64,000 nt of DNA, taken from Prochlorococcus sp. AG-402-L09. GTDB lineage: Bacteria; Cyanobacteriota; Cyanobacteriia; PCC-6307; Cyanobiaceae. How positions within the stretch are numbered: the first letter of the stretch is position 1; each line of letters opens with the position of its first letter. The translations under genes were made by a program, and so were the position numbers. Shown piece after piece: positions 57,500 to 64,000 of the stretch. The stretch spans positions 62,001 to 126,000 of the forward strand of contig QCIK01000003.1 of the NCBI GenBank assembly GCA_003216715.1. Reading direction: 5' to 3'. The notes beneath the pieces were generated by a model that did not search any database, was not told the origin of the DNA, and worked only from the letters and a program-made list of their open reading frames with translations.

Positions 57500-58883
57500 C
57501 TCTATCTAAGTTTAATTGATTTCTTAAAACTTCAAATTTCAAAGCCACTTCTTGCATTTCCCCCTCAACAGTTGATCCTTTTACTAGTCCAGCGCCAGCA
57601 AATAATTTAAGTTCATCGCCTCTCACCTGTCCGTAACGTATAGCCACCCTAAATTCAGAATTTTGATTTTTATCTATCCATCCAATTGGAGAAGCATATG
57701 TTTGACGCTCAAATGGTTCTAAAGCTCTCAACCAACTCAAAGATTTACTCAGAGGCAATCCAGCAACAGCTGGAGTTGGATGGAGCGCTTCAACCAAGTC
57801 AAGAGGAGATTTTTCTCTGACATAAGCTTGAATAAGAGTATGCAAATGAATTAAATGGCCTTGAGTAATTAATTTTGGTTGAGATGGATAACTTGCTTTA
57901 ATACCTTTTCTTAGAAGTTGTTCGACAATGGAATTAACTACAAAATGGTGTTCTCTTAGATCTTTAGAGGAGGCAAGTAATTCTTTTCCATCATCGCCTT
58001 TTTTTGCAGTACCAGCCAAAGCATCGATTAACAATTTATTTTGATTGAGACTTATTAATCTCTCAGGTGATGCACCAAAAAATGACTCGTCATGATTTTT
58101 TTGCCATAGGAATCGACAACTATTAGTTTGCTGCACTCTTAAGCGAGCAAGTAAGTTCAGTGGATCTAATGGTTTTCTTAGGGAAAGACGTTGTCTCGTA
58201 GCCAAAACAAGTTTATCCAAATCACCTGCATTTATTAATTCGATCCCTTTAGCCAACGCATATCGATATTGAGATTTCCAATCATCAGAGAAATTATCGA
58301 CTAAAAAATTTTCTTTTACATCATGGACAATTCGGACTGGTGATCTATGTATCTTTTCTCGAATTAACCATAATCTTTCTATTGCTTCACGAACATCTGA
58401 AGGATTTTGGGTAACTGAATTTAAACGTAACCATGTCAATCCATCTTTTGCAGTTAATTGCCACTTAGGCAAAACCGCCTGCAGGGAAAATTTATCATCT
58501 ATTGATTTTTCATGACTTTTAATTTGATCAAAAAAAGAAAATGAAAATAAAATCCTTGATGCTGAAAATGCTGGACTTTGAGAAGTATCTATCAATCGAG
58601 TAAAAATCTCATCACTAAACCTTTGTGCATTTTCAAACCTTTTTGGTCCAGATAAATCCAAAGATTGACAATGTCCTCCAGCAGAAATACACAATCCGGG
58701 AGAGAGATCCCAAAGAAATCTAAACTGATGTTTTTCAGCAATTAAAGGTAATGTCGTTAAAGGATCTGTTTGACTTACAGGGACAGAAATGCTCAAGATA
58801 CATTCATCAACTTTTCGTTCATTCCATTTGCGAAGAGAACTAACTAAAAGCTCACTAAATACAGGTTCTAAATTCATAACCAT
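57477..58883 (-). CDS. menF: Isochorismate synthase
   Basis: A 468-residue chorismate-utilising enzyme that opens phylloquinone (vitamin K1) synthesis. The C-terminal catalytic domain has [65 protein letters not shown] and [19 protein letters not shown]. The N-terminal half is more diverged, as usual. Anthranilate synthase is unlikely because the HPTPAVAG and downstream pattern are of the isochorismate/salicylate type. ATG start. Divergent from menA by 93 bp. Confidence 0.9.
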   Translation of the reverse strand: MVMNLEPVFSELLVSSLRKWNERKVDECILSISVPVSQTDPLTTLPLIAEKHQFRFLWDLSPGLCISAGGHCQSLDLSGPKRFENAQRFSDEIFTRLIDTSQSPAFSASRILFSFSFFDQIKSHEKSIDDKFSLQAVLPKWQLTAKDGLTWLRLNSVTQNPSDVREAIERLWLIREKIHRSPVRIVHDVKENFLVDNFSDDWKSQYRYALAKGIELINAGDLDKLVLATRQRLSLRKPLDPLNLLARLRVQQTNSCRFLWQKNHDESFFGASPERLISLNQNKLLIDALAGTAKKGDDGKELLASSKDLREHHFVVNSIVEQLLRKGIKASYPSQPKLITQGHLIHLHTLIQAYVREKSPLDLVEALHPTPAVAGLPLSKSLSWLRALEPFERQTYASPIGWIDKNQNSEFRVAIRYGQVRGDELKLFAGAGLVKGSTVEGEMQEVALKFEVLRNQLNLDRVNCSNDL

Positions 58884-58976
58884 TTAGAGCCTTTAGACAT
58901 AAATAAACCAATACCTGAACTGCTGCCTAGTCTTAAGAAAGGAACCAAGAAACAAACAGAACAGGTTATTTTATCA

Positions 58977-59900
58977 GTGAAGTCTTCTACAACTGAAAGG
59001 AAACATCTTTGGCAAGCGGCAATTAAGTGGCCATTGTATTCAGTCGCAATAATGCCTGTAATTTTATCCGCAGGATGGGAGCTGGGGAATAATGGCAATA
59101 TTCGTCTAGGACAATTCATCGGTTTTCTAATTGCCTCTATCTTGATTTTGCTTTGGGAAAACCTTACCAATGACCTTTTTGACGATGAAACTGGCGTTGA
59201 CAAATACAAATTCCACTCGGTAGTCGCTTTAACAGGTAATAAAACCACTGTAAGTCGAGTTGCATATTTTTCTCTTCTATTAGGTTTATTTATCATATTA
59301 ATCCTTGCTCTAAAAAGTAAAATAACTGTACTTTTTTTGGTATTAATTTGTTGTTTCCTTGGATATTTATATCAAGGACCACCATTTAGACTTGGGTATA
59401 AGGGGTTGGGAGAACCCCTATGCTGGATTGCCTTTGGCCCTCTTGCGACAGCTGCAGCATTAATAGTTATTTCTCCAAAATCTAATATTCATGCCATCCC
59501 CTGGGGAACAGCACTGATGGTTGGAGCAGGTCCGGCGATGGCTACCACCTTGGTTCTGTTCTGTTCGCATTTTCATCAAATCAACCAAGATGCTGCTGTC
59601 GGTAAACAATCACCCTTAGTTGTTTTAGGCACTCATCGAGCGGCTGAATTTTTACCATGGTTGGTGGGGCTAATATTTTTATTAGAATTATTTCCAATAA
59701 TTAGTGGAATATGGCCAATAACGAGTCTTATGTGTTTAATTAGCCTTCCTTCAGGCGTAGATCTGATCAAATTAATTAAAAGACATCACAATCAACCAGC
59801 GCTTATTAAAAATAGTAAGTTTTTAGCTTTACGCTTTCAGACTATTAATGGTTTATGCTTAAGTATAGGTTTTGCTATATCCTCATTTTTTTATAATTAA
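58977..59900 (+). CDS. menA: 1,4-dihydroxy-2-naphthoate phytyltransferase
   Basis: A UbiA-family membrane prenyltransferase that attaches the phytyl tail to dihydroxynaphthoate. The prenyl-diphosphate-binding Asp motif is ENLTNDLFDDETGVDKYKF, the second motif HFHQINQDAAVGKQSPLVVL. About eight to nine membrane spans. 307 residues from a GTG at 58977. It heads menA-menC-menE, with 19 bp to menC. The product feeds PSI electron carrier A1. Confidence 0.92.
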   Translation: MKSSTTERKHLWQAAIKWPLYSVAIMPVILSAGWELGNNGNIRLGQFIGFLIASILILLWENLTNDLFDDETGVDKYKFHSVVALTGNKTTVSRVAYFSLLLGLFIILILALKSKITVLFLVLICCFLGYLYQGPPFRLGYKGLGEPLCWIAFGPLATAAALIVISPKSNIHAIPWGTALMVGAGPAMATTLVLFCSHFHQINQDAAVGKQSPLVVLGTHRAAEFLPWLVGLIFLLELFPIISGIWPITSLMCLISLPSGVDLIKLIKRHHNQPALIKNSKFLALRFQTINGLCLSIGFAISSFFYN

Positions 59901-59919
59901 TTTTTGATTTTTTTGAATC

Positions 59920-60897
59920 ATGAAATTAATAATTAATATCAAGCCATTTTCATTTCGACTAACAAGAAAGTTAATCACCTCGCAAGGAATTATTCATAAC
60001 AAGGTAGGTTTATTGTTGCAAATAAAAGATTCAGATGGGAATTATGGATGGGGTGAAGTATCACCTATTGAGAAAAATGAATTAAAAAAAAGTATCGAAA
60101 GTCTTCATTTTATTGGAAAACAAACTACAAAAGATTCAATAGAAAACTATGTATCTGAATTACAAGGACTAGGAGCACTTACTTTTGGATTGGGAGCTTC
60201 CTTAGCCGATTTAGAAAATCTAACTATAAGAAAGCTAGATTTTGAAGGATTTGATATCACAAAATCAGCTTATCTTTTACCTACAGATATAGATCCTTTA
60301 GAGTCAATAGTAAACTATATAGATAGATCAAATGAAAAGAAAAGTTCATGTACAATAAAATGGAAAGTATCTAACCAAGAAAATAACTTTAAGGAAGAGA
60401 AAGTATTACAAAAAATCTTAGATATTCTCCCAAAAAATTTTAAACTTAGAATTGATCCAAATGGAGGATGGAGTCGTCAAAAAGCACAAGAATGGAGTAA
60501 CGAACTCAAAAACGAACCTCGTTTGGAATGGATTGAACAGCCACTCCCATCAAAAGACATTGAAGGGTTATTTTCATTAGCCAATCAAATTCCAATCGCA
60601 CTAGATGAGTCTTTGGTTCAATTTCCATATTTACGAAAAACATGGAAAAGTTGGCAAATACGTCGCCCTGCATTAGATGGTGATCCTCGATTACTTTTAA
60701 AAGAAATAGATCAAGAAGATAGTCAAATAGTAATAAGCACAGCTTTTGAAACTGGTATCGGGAGAAGGTGGATTAATCACCTAGCTGCCAGGCAAGTCAA
60801 AGGTGTACATCCATGCGCACCTGGACTTGCTCCTGGATGGTGCCCCAAAGGCCCACTCTTTAACAACAATCCAAAATCAGTCTGGGAAGCCGCATGA
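59920..60897 (+). CDS. menC: o-Succinylbenzoate synthase
   Basis: An enolase-superfamily dehydratase. GNYGWGEVSPIEKNE near residue 45, CTIKWKVSNQENNFKEEK with the catalytic KxK-type lysines, metal ligands in LRIDPNGGWSRQKAQEW (Asp), LEWIEQPLP (Glu) and IPIALDESL (Asp-Glu). The C-terminal VISTAFETGIGRRWINHLAA is typical of OSBS. 325 residues, ATG start; overlaps menE by 4 nt (ATGA). Confidence 0.9.
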   Translation: MKLIINIKPFSFRLTRKLITSQGIIHNKVGLLLQIKDSDGNYGWGEVSPIEKNELKKSIESLHFIGKQTTKDSIENYVSELQGLGALTFGLGASLADLENLTIRKLDFEGFDITKSAYLLPTDIDPLESIVNYIDRSNEKKSSCTIKWKVSNQENNFKEEKVLQKILDILPKNFKLRIDPNGGWSRQKAQEWSNELKNEPRLEWIEQPLPSKDIEGLFSLANQIPIALDESLVQFPYLRKTWKSWQIRRPALDGDPRLLLKEIDQEDSQIVISTAFETGIGRRWINHLAARQVKGVHPCAPGLAPGWCPKGPLFNNNPKSVWEAA

Positions 60898-62117
60898 CCA
60901 AAATTGCAGTTGTAAAATGTATGTCTGAAAAAAATCTGGAATGTTCAAAAGAAATTTTGAAGAATTTTGAAAAGCAGAAATGGGTATACCTAGCGCCTCC
61001 AAAAGATCAAACGAAAATTTCCACATCTTCAACTTTACCGGAAGGAGAAGGAATAATCATTGCAAGTGGGGGCAGTATTGGAGGACCAAATCTTTGTTTA
61101 CAATCAATTAAAAATCTAACTAATTCGGCTATAGCAACCGGAAAGTGGTTAAAGAATTATGGCCTTAAGCCAAATGAGTGCATCATTCTCAATTCACTAC
61201 CTTTACACCATATAAGTGGCTTCATGCCTTGGTGGAGACATCACACTTGGCGATCAGAGTATCACTGGATTTCACCTTCTTTAATGCATAGACCACTTCA
61301 ACTTAAGCAGTTAAGTGAAGTATTAACTAATAAATATAGACGTCCATTAATTACATCTTTAGTCCCAACTCAATTATTATCTTTGATTGATAATCCTGAT
61401 GGTTTAAAATGGCTTCAATCGCTAGCTATAATTTGGGTTGGAGGAGCTTTGATCCCCATAGATCTTGCTGACAAAGCGCGAAAAAAGTCTATTAATTTAG
61501 CTCCTTGTTATGGGGCTACCGAAACTGGAGCAATGGTGACTTGCCTGAGTCCCAAAGATTTTTTAAAAGGAAGTAATAGTGTTGGGTTTCCTCTCGAAGA
61601 TGTTGAGATAGAAATCAACAAAAGAAATTCCCTTATGATTAAAACTAGTAGGATTGCAACTTCAAAATGGAAGAATGATAAATTCGAATCAATTACAGAC
61701 TCAAATGGATGGTGGGAAGCAGGTGATTTAGCGCAATACGTCAATCTCGACAATAGAAAAGCAATACAAATCCTAGGCAGAAGAGATTCAGCTATAAATT
61801 CTGGTGGTGAAACGATTTTCCCAGAAGATATCGAAATGGAATTAATGAAAATAATCTCGAAAAATCAAATCCCAATTAAAGACATTTTTGTACTAGGAAT
61901 TAGTGATAAGAAATGGGGACAACGTTTAGTTGCCTTAACTAAATTCAAAGAAAAAGGAATCAACAAATATCCAATCATCTCACTTCTGACTAATCTCATT
62001 GAAGACTGGCAACCATCAAAAAAACCACTGAACTGGTACGATTGCCCAACACTTTCAAGAAATATCAATAAAAAATGGGAAATAAAAAAAATGGCAAGAT
62101 TGGATAGCCTTCAATAG
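60894..62117 (+). CDS. menE: o-Succinylbenzoate-CoA ligase
   Basis: An acyl-CoA synthetase/AMP-forming ligase of the phylloquinone route. A short 407-residue form: IIIASGGSIGGPNLCLQSIK is a variant of the AMP-binding P-loop, NSLPLHHISGFMPWWRH, IWVGGALIPIDLADKARKKS, LAPCYGATETGAMVTCLSP, WWEAGDLAQYV (adenylate Asp) and ILGRRDSAINSGGETIFPED at the hinge. A C-terminal Lys (NINKKWEIKKMARL) is in the expected catalytic place. Coupled to menC. Confidence 0.88.
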   Translation: MTKIAVVKCMSEKNLECSKEILKNFEKQKWVYLAPPKDQTKISTSSTLPEGEGIIIASGGSIGGPNLCLQSIKNLTNSAIATGKWLKNYGLKPNECIILNSLPLHHISGFMPWWRHHTWRSEYHWISPSLMHRPLQLKQLSEVLTNKYRRPLITSLVPTQLLSLIDNPDGLKWLQSLAIIWVGGALIPIDLADKARKKSINLAPCYGATETGAMVTCLSPKDFLKGSNSVGFPLEDVEIEINKRNSLMIKTSRIATSKWKNDKFESITDSNGWWEAGDLAQYVNLDNRKAIQILGRRDSAINSGGETIFPEDIEMELMKIISKNQIPIKDIFVLGISDKKWGQRLVALTKFKEKGINKYPIISLLTNLIEDWQPSKKPLNWYDCPTLSRNINKKWEIKKMARLDSLQ

Positions 62118-62126
62118 ACCTATTAA

Positions 62127-62594
62127 CTAAAAATTCAAACTAGATTCATAAAGCCACAAATTTATTTGCTTAGTTAATGCACATATGTCTCTAGTAATCG
62201 GATTTATCGATACATGTTTTATATTTGCCGTGCCGATTTTCTCACCATTTTTTTTAAATTTAAATCGAAGTACAAATGAAGAGTCATTTATCTTCTCTGG
62301 ATTTAGTTCGATATTGATAGTATCTCCAACATAAAGTGGTTGAAAATAATTTGCTTCACAATGAACAACTGGCAAAGCTACACTCAGTTGGCTTGTATTG
62401 ATTTGATTTGTAGGAAAAATTTCTTGTAAAACTACTCCATATTTTTCTAAACTTACTTCCCAAGTTTCATGACACCATCTGAATAATTCAAGAAAATGCA
62501 CCACTCCAGCAGCATCTGTCTCACCAAAACGAACGGTTCGTTTCAAACATAACCATTCTCTAGGATTACGCTTTTCCAAAAACCTATCTATCAA
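62127..62594 (-). CDS. 1,4-Dihydroxy-2-naphthoyl-CoA thioesterase (4HBT hot-dog family)
   Basis: A 155-residue hot-dog thioesterase with the active-site Asp in [20 protein letters not shown], the 4-hydroxybenzoyl-CoA thioesterase pattern. [20 protein letters not shown] continues the fold. It probably releases dihydroxynaphthoate from CoA, because the men genes are adjacent; this is inference from context plus fold. The start is a TTG at 62594, inside the last codons of ndhH (11-nt overlap), implying co-transcription with ndhH. Confidence 0.8.
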   Translation of the reverse strand: MIDRFLEKRNPREWLCLKRTVRFGETDAAGVVHFLELFRWCHETWEVSLEKYGVVLQEIFPTNQINTSQLSVALPVVHCEANYFQPLYVGDTINIELNPEKINDSSFVLRFKFKKNGEKIGTANIKHVSINPITRDICALTKQINLWLYESSLNF

Positions 62595-63768
62595 CAGAAC
62601 CCATAATCACATCAATGGAACCTAGGATAGCCATTATGTCAGCGACCTTAGCTCCCTTCAAGATGTGAGGAAGTATCTGCAAATTATTAGAATCAGCTGC
62701 TCTTATTTTAAACCGCCAAGGAGTTACATCATTATTACCTTGAATAAATACTCCTATCTCTCCTTTACCAGATTCAAGGCGTGTATATAATTCACCATTA
62801 GGAATCTTAAAAGTAGGTGCAACCTTCTTGGCTATATACTGATAATCAAAGCCTGACATATCACCTTTTTTTCCTTCAACTGTCCTTTGTGCCTCAAGAT
62901 TTTCGGTTGCCCCCCCTGGAATCATCTCACAAGCTTGTCGTAATATTTTTAATGACTGTCTCATTTCTTCAATACGAACTCTATATCTTGCATAACAATC
63001 TCCCTCTTTCTCCCATGCTATATCCCATTCAAAATCGTCATAACACTCATAATGATCTACCTTCCTTAAATCCCATGGCACACCTGCAGCACGAAGCATT
63101 GGGCCAGAAAGACTCCAGTTAATCGCTTGCTCTTTTCCTATAACTCCTAAACCTTCTATACGTCTACGAAAGATAGGGTTATTAGTTATCAATTTTTCAT
63201 ACTCATCAATTTTTGGACCAAACCAATCACAAAAATCTTTGCATTTTTCCAACCAACCCCAAGGTAAATCACATGCAACGCCACCAATACGAAAATAATT
63301 ATTATTAATCAATCTTTGACCAGTTGCAGCCTCCCATAAATCGTAAATCATCTCTCTTTCTCTAAAAATATAGAAAAAAGGAGTTTGAGCCCCGACATCA
63401 GCCAAAAACGGGCCTAACCATAGCAAATGGTTAGCGATCCTATTCAACTCAAGCATTATTACTCTGATATAACTTGCTCTCTTGGGTACCTTTATATTTG
63501 CTAAACGCTCGGGGGCATTAACAACAATGGCTTCATAAAACATACCAGCCGCATAATCCATGCGACTCACGTAAGGAACAAACATGACATTTGTTCTATT
63601 CTCAGCAATTTTCTCCATCCCTCGATGCAAGTAACCAATAACTGGTTCACAATCAACAACATCCTCTCCATCAAGGGTTACGACCAATCGCAATACCCCA
63701 TGCATTGATGGATGATGTGGCCCAAAGTTAACCACCATTGGCTCCGTACGCGTTTCAAGCTGCGTCAT
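62584..63768 (-). CDS. ndhH: NAD(P)H-quinone oxidoreductase subunit H
   Basis: The 49-kDa-type subunit of cyanobacterial NDH-1, on the cytoplasmic arm near the quinone site, acting in respiration, PSI cyclic flow and CO2 uptake. Motifs: [60 protein letters not shown], and the C-terminal [21 protein letters not shown]. The ATG at 63768 ([10 protein letters not shown]) gives 394 residues, the usual length; the track's upstream start adds six atypical residues. Confidence 0.96.
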   Translation of the reverse strand: MTQLETRTEPMVVNFGPHHPSMHGVLRLVVTLDGEDVVDCEPVIGYLHRGMEKIAENRTNVMFVPYVSRMDYAAGMFYEAIVVNAPERLANIKVPKRASYIRVIMLELNRIANHLLWLGPFLADVGAQTPFFYIFREREMIYDLWEAATGQRLINNNYFRIGGVACDLPWGWLEKCKDFCDWFGPKIDEYEKLITNNPIFRRRIEGLGVIGKEQAINWSLSGPMLRAAGVPWDLRKVDHYECYDDFEWDIAWEKEGDCYARYRVRIEEMRQSLKILRQACEMIPGGATENLEAQRTVEGKKGDMSGFDYQYIAKKVAPTFKIPNGELYTRLESGKGEIGVFIQGNNDVTPWRFKIRAADSNNLQILPHILKGAKVADIMAILGSIDVIMGSVDR

Positions 63769-63809
63769 TGGGCCAAACCAAAGCAATGTCTAAATACTAG
63801 TGAAAACTT

Positions 63810-64000
63810 ATGAAAGAAGGGTCAATTAGTTCAAGTTCTAACTTTAATCATGTTCCAATAATGGGGAAAGAAATAATTCAATTACTAAATGAATTACCAA
63901 GTGAATTAACAAAACAAGGATTAATTATTGATGCCACCATTGGAGGAGGGGGGCATTCAGCTCAAATACTAGAAAATTTCCCAGGAATCAAAATTATTGG
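63810..64000 (+). CDS. rsmH: 16S rRNA m4C1402 methyltransferase RsmH (MraW), 5' part only
   Basis: From the ATG at 63810 the first 63 residues read MKEGSISSSSNFNHVPIMGK, then IIDATIGGGGHSAQILENFP. HVPIM and DATIGGGGHS are the diagnostic SAM-binding opening of RsmH. It methylates N4 of C1402 in 16S rRNA. The gene runs off the end of the window, and is divergent from ndhH by 41 bp. Confidence 0.9.
   Translation, partial: MKEGSISSSSNFNHVPIMGKEIIQLLNELPSELTKQGLIIDATIGGGGHSAQILENFPGIKII

Noticed and set aside
58874-59296. 140-aa minus ORF antisense to menA
   Set aside because: menA is a clear UbiA enzyme on the plus strand; the antisense ORF has low-complexity, shadow-like sequence.

Overview
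The window looks like core chromosome from a marine picocyanobacterium, most likely Prochlorococcus. The evidence is AT-rich, tightly packed sequence encoding oxygenic photosynthesis genes (psbA, psbO), a cyanobacterial NDH-1 subunit (ndhH), a phylloquinone pathway, BicA/SbtA/SbtB bicarbonate uptake, CP12, ClpB2 and several small cyanobacteria-only families (Ycf20/DUF565, DUF2301, DUF3285). The protein sequences read as Prochlorococcus-like; a low-light, mid-GC clade is an inference I could not test. I see no rRNA, tRNA, CRISPR array, phage gene, transposon or genomic island.

Layout. 1-8.8 kb: the 5' part of gatC (cut by the window edge), mpg-pyrB, a Ycf20-like gene, coaBC, psbO, sat, ftsH and a KDPG-aldolase-like gene. 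8.8-20.7 kb: aroC and psbA on the minus strand, a probable 44-residue small gene, an aspartoacylase, a Xi-class GST, a DUF2301 membrane protein, CP12, a 60-residue orphan, then obgE, mutS2, a glyoxalase-fold gene, hemB and dnaJ on the minus strand. 20.8-28.3 kb: the inorganic-carbon locus bicA-sbtA-sbtB, a divergent thioredoxin-reductase-like flavoprotein, a coiled-coil protein overlapping an ABC1/AarF kinase, and enolase. 28.5-36.5 kb: clpB2, then the classic secE-nusG-rplK-rplA-rplJ-rplL cluster with recognisable L1 and L10 autoregulatory leaders, then rnhA-pyrD. 36.6-47.6 kb: a CobD-like aminotransferase, murG, a secreted hypothetical, pgk, rbgA-rluD, a fused peptide-ABC ATPase, the (p)ppGpp synthetase/hydrolase and a DUF2062 protein. 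47.6-56.2 kb: mnmE, nadC, argS-hisC on the plus strand; trpG, dgkA, ybeY, DUF3285 and prfB on the minus strand. 56.2-64 kb: grxC-gshB, the phylloquinone genes menF / menA-menC-menE / DHNA-CoA thioesterase, ndhH, and the 5' end of rsmH.

Functionally, several sets belong together: PSII and its quinone/NDH partners; Ci uptake plus Calvin-cycle control (BicA, SbtA/B, CP12, Pgk); glutathione biology (gshB, grxC, GST); and translation (ribosomal proteins, NusG, RF2, RbgA, Obg, RluD, MnmE, ArgS, RsmH). The points most worth a second look are the programmed +1 frameshift in prfB that the ORF track splits, a thioredoxin-reductase homologue lacking the NADPH-binding signature, shortened CP12 and SbtB proteins, two unlisted short ORFs, matching leader hairpins before psbO and psbA, and a 24-bp palindromic terminator that contains both flanking stop codons. 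I did not find a convincing wholly new multi-gene system.
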